Source: Methanococcoides burtonii DSM 6242 (GTDB taxonomy: Archaea; Halobacteriota; Methanosarcinia; Methanosarcinales; Methanosarcinaceae). From it: 64,000 bases of DNA. Below the pieces are notes generated by a model. The model saw only the letters and a list, made by a program, of their open reading frames with translations. It had not been told where the DNA came from and did not search any database. Where the stretch lies: NCBI RefSeq assembly GCF_000013725.1, contig NC_007955.1, forward strand, positions 1,271,579 through 1,335,578, given 5' to 3'. Shown here piece by piece: positions 27,052 through 35,927 of this stretch (the stretch's first letter is position 1; the number at the start of each line of letters is the position of its first letter). The position numbers and the translations under genes are program-made.

Positions 27052-27438
27052 ATGGAAAGATCTAACAGGATATATTTGATATTGAATATGATTTTTGGAA
27101 TTGCTGCCATTGCCCTATATTCTTATGGCGATATAATTGGGGGAAATATGATGGCTAGTGTTGTAATTGGATTATCTATAAGTTACATTATACGAAAAGC
27201 AATGTTAAAAGATGAAGTTAAAAAAGACGAAATGGTCAAGAGAATTTCCGGGATGTCTTCGGATATTACACTATATATTTCAATAATCTCAATTGGATTA
27301 TTGACAGTAGTATTGCATTTTTTTCCAACACTTTTTGATGTGTTCGAAATATTAGCGATTTTACTGGCTGTCATGTTATTATCAAAGATCGCACTTCAAA
27401 TGTATTATACGAAAATGAAAGATGAAATTGGTTTCTAA
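27052..27438 (+). CDS. DUF2178-like membrane protein
   Basis: 128 aa from the ATG at 27052 (GGAG seven bases upstream). It has four hydrophobic segments: IYLILNMIFGIAAIALYSYG, MMASVVIGLSISYII, ITLYISIISIGLLTVVLHFF and VFEILAILLAVMLLSKIALQ, with a charged loop MLKDEVKKDEMVKRISG between the second and third. Size, charged loop and the XRE gene that follows fit the DUF2178 family, which is commonly paired with a small HTH repressor. Function unknown. Confidence 0.65.
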   Translation: MERSNRIYLILNMIFGIAAIALYSYGDIIGGNMMASVVIGLSISYIIRKAMLKDEVKKDEMVKRISGMSSDITLYISIISIGLLTVVLHFFPTLFDVFEILAILLAVMLLSKIALQMYYTKMKDEIGF

Positions 27439-27507
27439 CTGAAATGGAGATATAGGTTATCGGATTGTACGCATTCCTGATCCTTAAATGGCACTATAAT
27501 AAGACGG

Positions 27508-27711
27508 GTGAGTAAACTGAGAACTAAAATTAAAGAATTAAGAGCAAAGTATGACCTGACTCAAAAGGATCTTGCAGAAAAAATAGGGGTGAGAAGGGAA
27601 ACCATTGTCTTTTTGGAAAAGGGAAAATATAATCCTTCATTAAAACTTGCATATGATATAGCACAAGTGTTCGAATCAAAAATAGAAGAGATATTTTTGT
27701 TCGATGATTAA
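27508..27711 (+). CDS. XRE-family HTH repressor (Cro/CI type)
   Basis: 67 aa, a bare HTH domain: [20 protein letters not shown], then [20 protein letters not shown] and [19 protein letters not shown]. The start is a GTG at 27508; no clear Shine-Dalgarno is seen and CTATAATAAG at 27494-27503 could be a close TATA box. It probably regulates the membrane-protein gene 69 bp upstream. Confidence 0.85.
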   Translation: MSKLRTKIKELRAKYDLTQKDLAEKIGVRRETIVFLEKGKYNPSLKLAYDIAQVFESKIEEIFLFDD

Positions 27712-28106
27712 GTTTTGGTGAAGGGCTGTGAATATGTGATCTCTTGCTCTTAAGATTAAAAATTAAGCAGTATCCTTTGGATTGTTAAAGGATAAGCTTA
27801 TTCATTCTCAAAGACCACGGCAGCGGCAATTAGAGTCTCTTTTTTTCTTTAGCTTCAACTAAAATATATGAAACATTTTTGTTTCTAAATAATGCAGTGA
27901 TTCTGGTGGCAACCTTTCACAAAATCCTAAGTAAAAATAATGCTGAATTAGCAAGCATTTGCTACCGTATTAAAGTATGATCGCAATGCCAATGTTCTTC
28001 TGCAATTAAAACATGGATGAGAAAAAATTGTTCCAGAAAATGCATATAATTATATAAAGGTGCATAGTACTAACGAAGTCTTCAAAAACGAAAATGAGTG
28101 AATCAA
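27712..28106. other. Intergenic region with terminator hairpin and J-protein promoter
   Basis: No gene is seen. TATCCTTT (27771-27778) pairs perfectly with AAAGGATA (27787-27794), a likely terminator after the XRE gene, and a T-rich run follows at 27838-27847. An AT-rich TATA candidate TATAATTATATAAAG lies at about 28047-28061, about 50 bp before the J-domain gene. Confidence 0.5.
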
Positions 28107-28640
28107 ATGATAAAAATAAAAGGACATGAAATTGATCCAGTAATTGTTAAGAACGCCGGCAATCGCAGAGCCATGCAATTCAAGAATAATATTATTACGG
28201 CGTTAAGAAGGATCGGAATTAATGAAAATGACATTGAGGTCCCTCTTGAGCGTTTAGCAATGAAAAAAACTCATGCTTCTGCAACCTGGTACCAGGATGG
28301 ACATAGGATGCATTACACCCACGGTCTACAAAATAAATATGTAGAAAACCTTCATATCCTATCCAAGGTAATTGAGATCGAAGCAAATAGGGTCATTTCC
28401 GGGGAAAAACCATTGTCCGATTTTATTTTAGAGTTCAAGGAAGATAAAGACATTCATGACAAGCGCAAAGAGGCACGAGAGTTTTTCGACTGTGCCCATG
28501 ATGAGAACGATTTTGAGGCCATAAATAAGAAATACAAGGAAATGGCAAAAGAACTGCATCCAGATAAGCCAACCGGTGATACTGAAAAGTTCAAACAGTT
28601 AAATGTTGCACATAAGATACTGAAGAGAGAATTGACATAA
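28107..28640 (+). CDS. Protein with C-terminal J-domain
   Basis: 177 aa from the ATG at 28107 (GTGA eight bases upstream; an in-frame GTG lies at 28098). The N-terminal 115 residues match nothing I know. The C-terminus (about 125-175) is a J-domain: INKKYKEMAKELHPDKPTGD, then EKFKQLNVAHKILKREL, with the HPD motif that stimulates DnaK-type chaperones. The order, J-domain last, is unlike DnaJ. It stands alone in the accessory region. Confidence 0.7.
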   Translation: MIKIKGHEIDPVIVKNAGNRRAMQFKNNIITALRRIGINENDIEVPLERLAMKKTHASATWYQDGHRMHYTHGLQNKYVENLHILSKVIEIEANRVISGEKPLSDFILEFKEDKDIHDKRKEAREFFDCAHDENDFEAINKKYKEMAKELHPDKPTGDTEKFKQLNVAHKILKRELT

Positions 28641-29169
28641 ACTCACTTCAAATCTCAAGGCATTAAAAATCATTTCAATTTTTCATTGTTTAATTATGCG
28701 GTATAAATTAGGGTAGGACCTAATATTCCATTCCGTCTATTTATTCAGACAACGAGGAGGCATATGCTCCCCCATTTCTAATTATTTTGATTATGGTGGT
28801 TAGCGTTAGTCTTCTGAATATTCTTACAAATAGTATTGATCAGCTTGTTGATGAGACACTTCAACAAAGTAGCCTATAGCTAATAATATCTCTATGTATA
28901 TCACACTACAGGATGTATCCTACCTTTTTGTGATATACCGCCTTTTTATGTCATCGAGGACATCCCTTGGGATCATCACAATCCTTGTTGGCGGAATGTA
29001 TCCTGTATTGGAAGCTTTGCAGATGAAATTTTTGGATGTGCTGAGGTATGAGTGAGTAAGGGGGGTGTCAAAGTATGCCATCACGAACTCCGTGTTAGAA
29101 TATTGGCGTATCCCAATGCGGGTACATGAGAATTATTCCTCATTACTAAAGTACCCGTCATTTGATCGA
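28641..29169. other. 529-bp gap with decayed sequence and an inverted repeat
   Basis: On the plus strand an open frame at about 28715-28879 (ends TAG) encodes DNEEAYAPPFLIILIMVVSV and a short tail; it lacks a good start and may be a pilin-like relic. TATATCACA (28897-28905) pairs with TGTGATATA (28929-28937), and AGGATGTATCCT sits in between. On the minus strand about 28925-29130 reads RIGIRQYSNTEFVMAYFDTP and onward to IPRDVLDDIKRRYITKR and a TAG, without a start, another relic I cannot name. This is the left edge of the R-M island. Confidence 0.45.
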
Positions 29170-32100
29170 TCAAACACCCTTTGTTATTTCATCGGTGATC
29201 AATTCCGCCTGCTTAAGCACTGTTTCTGTAGCGAGTGCTTGTAGATCCGGCGGATAGCCATATTGTCTTAATGTCCGTTTTACAATTACTTTTAATTTGG
29301 CCCTGACGCTTTCTTTAATCGTCCAGTCTATAGACGCGTTTTGTTTGATTTTATCAAATAAAACAACCGCTAGTTCCCGTAACTTCTCTTTTTGCATCAA
29401 TTCTCTTGCACTGTCATTATCTGCGATTGCTGTGTAAAACGCATATTCAAATTCAGACAAACCCATCTCTAAAGGTTCTTTGTCCATCCGTTTTATCTCT
29501 TTACTGAGTTCAATCAATTCTTCAATGACTTCAGCCGCAGTTATAACTTTGTTATGATATTTCTTGATGGAATCTTCCAGCATTTCCATTAATGATTTGC
29601 TTTGAACGAGGTTCTTCTTTACCCGGGCTTTTATTTCATCGTTGAGCAACTTTTTTAGAACTTCCAGAGCTATATTTTTGTGTTCCATGTTCTGGACTTC
29701 TAAAAGAAAATCTTCTGATAATATGGAAATGTCCGGTTTTTTAATTCCTGCGGCATCAAACACGTCTATCACTTGTTCAGTAACAAGGGCCTGATCGATA
29801 ACCTGTCTGATTGCAGTTTCAATCTCCTCGTCTGTTTTACCTGTTCCAGTGCTGTCAAATTTAACAAGTCTGGCTTTTATCGCTTGATAAAACGAGATTT
29901 CATCCTTCACATCCATTGCCTCCTCGTGTGGAATGGCTATGGAAAATGCTCTTGATAATGCAGTTACTTCATCGATGTACCTTTTTTTACCGTTTTCGAG
30001 ACCCAGAATATGTTCTTCTGCTGCAAGTATTATTGACAACTTCGTAGAAGTATCCGCTGCAAAGTAATGTTCGTAGGAAAATCCATGAAACATCTGGGAT
30101 ACGATCTCCAGTTTCTCCAGCATCAATTGAACTGCACTCTCCTGAAGGACAGCAGGATCGCCTTTCCCGCCGCTGTCAGAATAGAAAGACAAGGCTTCTT
30201 TCAGGTCAGAAGCTATTCCCAGATAATCAACAACCAGACTACCTGGTTTGTCTTTATAGACTCTGTTCACCCGCGCAATTGCCTGCATAAGGGTATGCCC
30301 TTTCATTGGCTTGTCAATGTACATCGTATGCAGACATGGAACATCAAAACCCGTTAGCCACATGTCCCGAACGATGACCAGTTTCAATTCGTCTTCCGGG
30401 TCTTTCATCCGTTCTGCTAAAGCTCTTCTCTGCTCTTTTGTCGTATGATGTTTTGATATTTTGGGCCCGTCAGAAGATGCAGAGGTCATCACAATCTTGA
30501 TTTCGCCTTTTTTAAAGTCATCGTTGTGCCATTGCGGCTTGATCTTGATAATTTCATCGTACAGGTCAGCGGCTATCCTTCGTGACATTGCAACGATCAT
30601 TCCCTTGCCTTCGAACACTTCCTTTCTTTGCTCGAAATGAGTTACAATATCCTGTGCGATCTGCCTTATTCGGCCTTCACTGCCGATCAAGGCTTCCAGT
30701 TGTGTCCATTTAGCTTTGGCTTTCTGGGTTTCTGCAAGATTTTCTTTTTCCAGTTCTTCATCCAGTTCTGAGACCAGTTTTTTACCTTCCTTGCTGAGAA
30801 TGATTTTTGCCAACCTGCTTTCGTAATAGATTTTTACCGTGGCGCCGTCCTCAACAGCCTGGGATATATCATAAATGTCAACATAATTGCCAAAAACAGC
30901 AGGCGTGTTCACGTCTGTTTTTTCTATTGGCGTACCGGTGAAACCCAGGTAAGTTGCGTTGGGCAGGGCGTCGCGTGTGTATTTCGCAAAACCGTAAACG
31001 ATCTTTTGACCGATTACGTTTCCCTGTTCATCCTTGATATCAATGGTTTTTGCCTTGAAGCCGTATTGTGTCCGGTGGGCTTCGTCAGCTATCACAATGA
31101 TATTTCTCCTGTCCGATAGTTTCGGGTAAACGTTCCCTTCTTCGGGCTGGAATTTCTGGATGGTGGTAAATACCACGCCACCCGATGCAACGTTTAGCAG
31201 TTCTTTCAAATGCCCCCTGTTTTCTGCCTGCACAGGTTCCTGCCTGAGAAGTTGCTTTGAAGCGGCAAAGGTATCAAAAAGCTGGTCGTCCAGGTCGTTT
31301 CTGTCAGTGATCACAACTACGGTGGGGTTATCCATTGCCAGGACGATCTTACCGGTGTAGAAAACCATGGAAAGGGATTTACCACTTCCCTGTGTATGCC
31401 AGACCACGCCGCCTTTTCTGTCTCCAATGGGTTGTTCTGTCACCCCGGGCAAGCCATAACTTTCGGGACTCTCATGATGTAGACCGAAAATTTGCCAGTC
31501 TTTCGCCGCAGCATAACCCGATGCCCTGAGTGTCGATTCTACCGCCCGGTTAACGGCATAGTACTGATGATAGGTAGCGAGTTTCTTTACAGTCTGAATA
31601 GTTATAATGCCGGTTGTCCTGTCTTCCTTTTTCGATTTTTCAAATACAATGAAATGCCGGACAAGATCCAAGAGAGTTGTTTTATTCAGCATCCCGTTAA
31701 TGAGTGTTTCCAACTGACCAATTAAAGGCGAGGCTTCAACCGTGCCGTCTGAGCTTTTCCATGCCATAAAACGGCTGAAACCAGCGGAAAGAGAACCTGA
31801 TTTTGCCTCCAGACCATCGGAGATGACCATGAAACCATTATAGGCAAACAAAGATGAAATTGCCTGTTTGTAGGTCTGCAACTGTCTGAATGCAGATCTT
31901 ACGGTTGCGTTCTCGTCAGCAGGGTTTTTCAGCTCGATAACCACCAGGGGCAGACCGTTAACAAAAAGGATGATATCAGGCCGTTTGTTCACATTATTTT
32001 CAATGACAGTGAATTGATTGGTGACAAGAAATTCGTTGTTTTCAGGATCGTTAAAATCTACGAGCCAGACCAGATCGCCCCTGTCGGCTCCGTCTTTCTG

Positions 32101-32394
32101 ATAACTTACCTTTATGCCCTCGGTAAGCATCCTGTGAAATGCCTCGTTGTTGGCGATAAGTTCAGGCGAATTAAGGCGCTGTATCTGCCTGATGGCGTCC
32201 TCCCGCGCATCTGCCGGAATAGTGGGATTGATCCTGCCAATGGATTTTCGCAGGCGCTCTGATAATAGTACATCTTCAAACCGTTCCCGTTCCGGAGTGT
32301 CGCTATCCGGGGTAATGTCCGGGGCATAGATATACTGGTAGCCCTGATGTTCGAGGAGTTCGATGGCGAATTCCTCAATGGCGGATTCGGTCAT
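29170..32394 (-). CDS. hsdR: Type I restriction enzyme, R subunit
   Basis: 1074 aa from the ATG at 32394 (MTESAIEEFAIELLEHQGYQ), with GGGTGA eleven bases upstream; an in-frame extension to 32562 overlaps the 3' end of rhuM in another frame and is not protein-like. The nuclease motif is PDIILFVNGLPLVVIELKNP (about residues 136-155). Translocase motifs are VWHTQGSGKSLSMVF, VVVITDRNDLDDQLF, IIVIADEAHRTQYG, LGFTGTPIEK and MQAIARVNRVYKDKPG. The C-terminal helical region binds the methylase complex. With HsdM and HsdS it cuts unmodified foreign DNA after ATP-driven translocation. Confidence 0.95.
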   Translation of the reverse strand: MTESAIEEFAIELLEHQGYQYIYAPDITPDSDTPERERFEDVLLSERLRKSIGRINPTIPADAREDAIRQIQRLNSPELIANNEAFHRMLTEGIKVSYQKDGADRGDLVWLVDFNDPENNEFLVTNQFTVIENNVNKRPDIILFVNGLPLVVIELKNPADENATVRSAFRQLQTYKQAISSLFAYNGFMVISDGLEAKSGSLSAGFSRFMAWKSSDGTVEASPLIGQLETLINGMLNKTTLLDLVRHFIVFEKSKKEDRTTGIITIQTVKKLATYHQYYAVNRAVESTLRASGYAAAKDWQIFGLHHESPESYGLPGVTEQPIGDRKGGVVWHTQGSGKSLSMVFYTGKIVLAMDNPTVVVITDRNDLDDQLFDTFAASKQLLRQEPVQAENRGHLKELLNVASGGVVFTTIQKFQPEEGNVYPKLSDRRNIIVIADEAHRTQYGFKAKTIDIKDEQGNVIGQKIVYGFAKYTRDALPNATYLGFTGTPIEKTDVNTPAVFGNYVDIYDISQAVEDGATVKIYYESRLAKIILSKEGKKLVSELDEELEKENLAETQKAKAKWTQLEALIGSEGRIRQIAQDIVTHFEQRKEVFEGKGMIVAMSRRIAADLYDEIIKIKPQWHNDDFKKGEIKIVMTSASSDGPKISKHHTTKEQRRALAERMKDPEDELKLVIVRDMWLTGFDVPCLHTMYIDKPMKGHTLMQAIARVNRVYKDKPGSLVVDYLGIASDLKEALSFYSDSGGKGDPAVLQESAVQLMLEKLEIVSQMFHGFSYEHYFAADTSTKLSIILAAEEHILGLENGKKRYIDEVTALSRAFSIAIPHEEAMDVKDEISFYQAIKARLVKFDSTGTGKTDEEIETAIRQVIDQALVTEQVIDVFDAAGIKKPDISILSEDFLLEVQNMEHKNIALEVLKKLLNDEIKARVKKNLVQSKSLMEMLEDSIKKYHNKVITAAEVIEELIELSKEIKRMDKEPLEMGLSEFEYAFYTAIADNDSARELMQKEKLRELAVVLFDKIKQNASIDWTIKESVRAKLKVIVKRTLRQYGYPPDLQALATETVLKQAELITDEITKGV

Positions 32395-32395
32395 T

Positions 32396-33424
32396 TTATT
32401 TGTAGTCACCCTTAGCCTCCATAATGCGCCGTACCTCTTTGTCAAAATCAGAAATATAATTTTTATCCTGAATTTTCTTGAATACTTCATATTCTTTGCT
32501 GACCAGAGCCAGAGCAACTTCATGACTGATCTGCCCGGCATTGGTAAGTATTTCGTATTCACTGAACTTCAGGAAGGCATTCAGTTTTCCAATCCAGTCT
32601 TTCATGTACATTGGCTTATTACGAATCGCCTGTAATTCCGCATGATCAAGGTACATGGTGACTATGCGATTCAAATGATCAAGTTCTGTTTTATCCAGAT
32701 AGTTTTTTGCTATGGCAACATCACCTGGCATGATTTTACCGTCAGGTCCCTTTCGCCATGATGTCAATCCCATATTTTGCTTATCACTTCTGGCTCGCGT
32801 GTTTATAATTTCCGCGGCGGTCTGTCCGGTAATGGCAAAGTGGAGTTTGTTCTGTACCACTGCAAAGAATTTTTGTGTGTCCTGTGCTTTTGGGGAATAG
32901 TCAATGGAAGTGGCATAAATATCGGTAATTTTCTGATACAACATCCGCTCACTGGAACGGATATCCCGAATTTCTTCGAGTAAGTCATCAAAATAGCGTG
33001 TGCTGAAACGGGAACCATACTTGAAACGGTCGCTGTCTATTGCAAAGCCTTTGTGGATATATTGCTGAAGAATTGAAATTGCCCATTGCCTGAACTGTAT
33101 GCCGCGTTCTGAGTTAACCCTATAACCCACCGCTATAATGGCTTCAAGCGAATAGCACTTTACGGTACGTGTAACTTCGCGATCACCTTCAATTTGAACT
33201 ACCGAGAGATCCTCGGCAGTTGCCGATTCATCAAGTTCCTTCTCTTTGTAGATATTTTTAAGGTGCAAAGAGATATTATCCGCGCTGCATCCGAATAGCT
33301 CTGCTATTCGTTTTTGTGGCAGCCAGATGTTTTCATCGGCATAGAGTACTTCAATATTGATTTTCCCATCCGATGTTTGATAGACTGTAATTTGGTTGTC
33401 GGGTATTTTTTTATTTGTAGTCAT
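32396..33424 (-). CDS. RhuM-family protein, copy 1
   Basis: 342 aa from the ATG at 33424, preceded by AAGGAGG; overlaps the other copy by 14 bp. The N-terminal half contains DENIWLPQKRIAELFGCSAD, an HTH-like segment, followed by VGYRVNSERGIQFRQWAISI; a C-terminal DUF-like region follows. RhuM proteins commonly accompany type I R-M genes; their biochemical role is not established. It stops 1 bp before hsdR. The last 49 bp of shared sequence (32422-32470) are identical to copy 2. Confidence 0.85.
   Translation of the reverse strand: MTTNKKIPDNQITVYQTSDGKINIEVLYADENIWLPQKRIAELFGCSADNISLHLKNIYKEKELDESATAEDLSVVQIEGDREVTRTVKCYSLEAIIAVGYRVNSERGIQFRQWAISILQQYIHKGFAIDSDRFKYGSRFSTRYFDDLLEEIRDIRSSERMLYQKITDIYATSIDYSPKAQDTQKFFAVVQNKLHFAITGQTAAEIINTRARSDKQNMGLTSWRKGPDGKIMPGDVAIAKNYLDKTELDHLNRIVTMYLDHAELQAIRNKPMYMKDWIGKLNAFLKFSEYEILTNAGQISHEVALALVSKEYEVFKKIQDKNYISDFDKEVRRIMEAKGDYK
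32422..32470 (-). repeat. 49-bp perfect direct repeat, copy A
   Basis: Identical to 33437-33485. It encodes the shared tail KNYISDFDKEVRRI of the two RhuM paralogs. The genes are otherwise clearly diverged, so the block suggests recent recombination or gene conversion at the 3' end. Confidence 0.9.
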
Positions 33425-34445
33425 GTTTACCCTCCTTAATGCGCCGTACCTCTTTGTCAAAATCAGAAATATAATTTTTATCCTGGGTTACACGATATTC
33501 TTCGTATTCCTGCTCAGCTTTCAGCTTTGCTTCCAGTCCACTGACTTTACCTTTGTCATTTAGTATCGGGTAGCTGGATAATTCCAGAAAGCTATGGAGA
33601 AATTTACTCCAGTCCTGCATTTTCATAAGGATATGGCGTTGTGCCCGGTTTTCCGCCAGATCGAGATATGCGGAGATAATCTGGTTCAGTTCCCTGATAT
33701 GGGCTTCTCCCAGGTAATTCTTAGCAATTGAAACATCGGATTTCATTATTTTCCCGTCAGGTGCTTGTTTCCAGTTTGTCAAACCCATGTGGATCTTTGT
33801 TGCATCTGCGGAATCATAAATAATCTCTGCCGCCGTTTTCCCGGTGATTGCCCAGTGGAGTTTGTTCTGAACCGAAGCAAAGAACTCCTTTGTTACCGGT
33901 GCGTTTTTATCATAATCTGCGGAAAGGGCGTAGATGTCAGTGATCTTCTGGTAAAAACGCCGCTCGCTTGCACGGATTTCCCTGATCCGCTCAAGCAGTT
34001 CCTCGAAATAATCTTTGCCAAAAACCTGATTGCCCTGTTTCAGTCGCTCATCATCCAAAACAAAACCCTTGATGATGTATTCTTTCAGTATTTTGGTTGC
34101 CCAGATGCGAAATTGGGTTGCCTGATAGGAGTTTACGCGGTAGCCAACTGAAATGACGGCATCGAGGTTGTAGTATTCTAAATCTCTTTCTACTTGCCTC
34201 GATCCTTCCGCTTGAACTGTTCGGAAATTCCGAACAGTTGAATCCATCTGCAATTCCTCTTCTGCATATATTTTTTTAATATGCTCGCTAATTGTCGCTT
34301 TTGACTTTCCAAACAGCTTACCGATTGCTTTCTGTGTCAGCCAGATGTTTTCATCCTTCAATACAACTTCTACCTTTACGTTCCCGTCATTTGAAGTGTA
34401 GAGAATAAAATCGGATTGGTTTTCGGAAAGGTGGTTGTTATTCAT
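33411..34445 (-). CDS. RhuM-family protein, copy 2
   Basis: 344 aa. Its architecture is the same as the neighbour's: DENIWLTQKAIGKLFGKSKA (HTH-like), VGYRVNSYQATQFRIWATKI, IREIRASERRFYQKITDIYA and a tail KNYISDFDKEVRRIKEGK. The two copies are diverged but alignable over their whole length. The ATG at 34445 has GGAG ten bases upstream. Directly upstream lies a relic of an hsdR 5' end, so this gene seems to have been inserted, with its paralog, at the start of an ancestral hsdR. Confidence 0.85.
   Translation of the reverse strand: MNNNHLSENQSDFILYTSNDGNVKVEVVLKDENIWLTQKAIGKLFGKSKATISEHIKKIYAEEELQMDSTVRNFRTVQAEGSRQVERDLEYYNLDAVISVGYRVNSYQATQFRIWATKILKEYIIKGFVLDDERLKQGNQVFGKDYFEELLERIREIRASERRFYQKITDIYALSADYDKNAPVTKEFFASVQNKLHWAITGKTAAEIIYDSADATKIHMGLTNWKQAPDGKIMKSDVSIAKNYLGEAHIRELNQIISAYLDLAENRAQRHILMKMQDWSKFLHSFLELSSYPILNDKGKVSGLEAKLKAEQEYEEYRVTQDKNYISDFDKEVRRIKEGKHDYK
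33437..33485 (-). repeat. 49-bp perfect direct repeat, copy B
   Basis: Second copy of the repeat at 32422-32470, spaced 1015 bp, i.e. about one gene length. Confidence 0.9.
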
Positions 34446-34478
34446 GACCGGTTAGCTCCGCATAGTTTGATGGGGAAA

Positions 34479-34548
34479 GTGTGGATGTATTGGTAGCCTG
34501 ATTTTTGTGGAGTTCGATGGCGAACTTTTTTATTTGGTTTTCGGTAAT
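34479..34548 (-). pseudogene. Relic of an hsdR 5' end
   Basis: The minus strand reads ITENQIKKFAIELHKN and, after a frame change, SGYQYIHTFP. This matches the true HsdR N-terminus MTESAIEEFAIELLEHQGYQYIYAPD in order and spacing. The start codon is ATT and the frame is broken, so it is not functional. It lies between the soluble Kiwa-like partner gene and rhuM copy 2. Confidence 0.75.
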
Positions 34549-34551
34549 AGA

Positions 34552-35376
34552 TTAGTCATTGGGTAGTTTCAATATAGAGTTTGCCAGCCTTTTTTCATTG
34601 CCTAGCGGGGTTGTGTAATATCTCTGCTCAATACCGTACAATATTTTTTTAAGATGGTCCTCTGTGCTAACAAAAAAAGTGTCACCATCAACCGGAACAT
34701 CTTCGCAATAGGATCGTATATATTGAAAAATTTGCTGTTTGTCATCTTGTGTGAATTGGTTTATTGTATCGATTACCATTGCTATTCGTTTTCGATTGGC
34801 TGTTTTCACATTGTTGCTAGTAAATGTTTCCTCAAGAGAAATGAAGCCATGCTCCAGAAAAGCATCAACTTCGGCTTGAGTGGCTTCTCGGTAGAGCACC
34901 TCAATACCTTTGAACATTGACTTAACTGTGGCAATATTCCTAAAATAAAGACTGTCGCCGTTTATGTCGTAAACAGCATCAACAAAACTATTGAGAATTA
35001 TAATAGGCTTATCGATTTCAAGTTTTGGTGCGCCTGAAATGTAAAACCATTTTTTATTTAATAAACGAGTTGGAGACATCTTCTGAAAAAGATAGAAATC
35101 ACCTTGTTTACTACATAAGTAATTGATTTTAGAATACTGTTGTTCAGTTATTTGATTATAATCTGTGCTATTGAAGGTTTTTCCTATCAAGATATTCTCA
35201 TAACCACGACTTAAAAACTTGTCTAATTTATACCATTCGCCATCTTCCAACTTATACGATGGCGAATATGCTTGGCTATCGGAGAAGTCAGGCATATCAA
35301 ATACACCTCTTTTATCGGACATGACTTTGAAGAAACCTGCATTCCGATCTTTTGTTTTTGCTAGTAAATGATTCAT
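34552..35376 (-). CDS. Soluble partner of the membrane protein upstream; resembles KwaB (DUF4868)
   Basis: 274 aa, no membrane segment. N-terminal mixed alpha/beta part, a central QGDFYLFQKMSPTRLLNKKW and IIILNSFVDAVYDINGDSLY followed by FRNIATVKSMFKGIEVLYRE, and a helical C-terminus. This succession (protein reports on itself as a strand, aspartate, strand, then a helix beginning near F) resembles what I know of DUF4868, the KwaB component of the Kiwa anti-phage system, but I cannot align it here. It overlaps the membrane-protein gene by 4 bp (ATGA). Alternative: an unrelated R-M accessory protein. Confidence 0.5.
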   Translation of the reverse strand: MNHLLAKTKDRNAGFFKVMSDKRGVFDMPDFSDSQAYSPSYKLEDGEWYKLDKFLSRGYENILIGKTFNSTDYNQITEQQYSKINYLCSKQGDFYLFQKMSPTRLLNKKWFYISGAPKLEIDKPIIILNSFVDAVYDINGDSLYFRNIATVKSMFKGIEVLYREATQAEVDAFLEHGFISLEETFTSNNVKTANRKRIAMVIDTINQFTQDDKQQIFQYIRSYCEDVPVDGDTFFVSTEDHLKKILYGIEQRYYTTPLGNEKRLANSILKLPND

Positions 35377-35927
35377 GGTACCTGCCTTTCCATATCCATA
35401 AATGTATAATTATTGATGCGTCTTAGATTATTAAATACCACATTATTAGGCTCTTTAAGTTGCCTTCGTGTTATTAATAAAACTTTGATATTCTTATTAT
35501 TTACGATGTAATAAAAGTTGAATCCAAACAAGAAAAATATCGGATTAAAATAAGAAATTCGAGAATAGAAAATAAAAACGCAGATTATCGTGAAAACATA
35601 AAAAAACACCTCAATGTTTGGTACGCTTAACGCAACAAAAAAATAACCTAAATAACTTGGTAAAAATGCGTCATTGGCAGGTTCAATAACAGATATTGAA
35701 CCTTCGTCTATCTCGTCTGTGTCTAACGTGTTAGTAAGCTGCATACTTAGCCACGTGAAAATTAAAATTACTAAAAAATATAAAATATAAGTGATGATAT
35801 TTGGCAAGTTTGAGATGTAAGGATGTAAAGAGTTTATGACAATCTCTTCTTTAACAAGAAACACCATCAATGAAAGTAATAGTGAGTTTAATGTCAAAAC
35901 AAATTTGAAAATATGTTCCATCACCAT
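35373..35927 (-). CDS. Four-helix membrane protein; resembles KwaA
   Basis: 184 aa with hydrophobic segments at about residues 5-25 (FKFVLTLNSLLLSLMVFLV), 40-62 (PNIITYILYFLVILIFTWLS), 90-105, and 106-145 (VFFYVFTIICVFIFYSRISY and FNPIFFLFGFNFYYIV). An acidic loop DTDEIDEGS lies after the second segment, and a basic tail follows the fourth. The start overlaps the hsdS stop, with GGTGG upstream. Topology, size and coupling to the next gene fit KwaA of Kiwa; sequence identity is not verified. Confidence 0.55.
   Translation of the reverse strand: MVMEHIFKFVLTLNSLLLSLMVFLVKEEIVINSLHPYISNLPNIITYILYFLVILIFTWLSMQLTNTLDTDEIDEGSISVIEPANDAFLPSYLGYFFVALSVPNIEVFFYVFTIICVFIFYSRISYFNPIFFLFGFNFYYIVNNKNIKVLLITRRQLKEPNNVVFNNLRRINNYTFMDMERQVP

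Noticed and set aside
28877-28879. TAG ending a small frame considered as read-through
   Set aside because: What follows in frame is not protein-like and soon stops.
32395-32562. In-frame N-terminal extension of hsdR by 56 codons
   Set aside because: It runs through the 3' end of rhuM copy 1 in another frame, looks non-protein-like, and the ATG at 32394 has a binding site and the family N-terminus.
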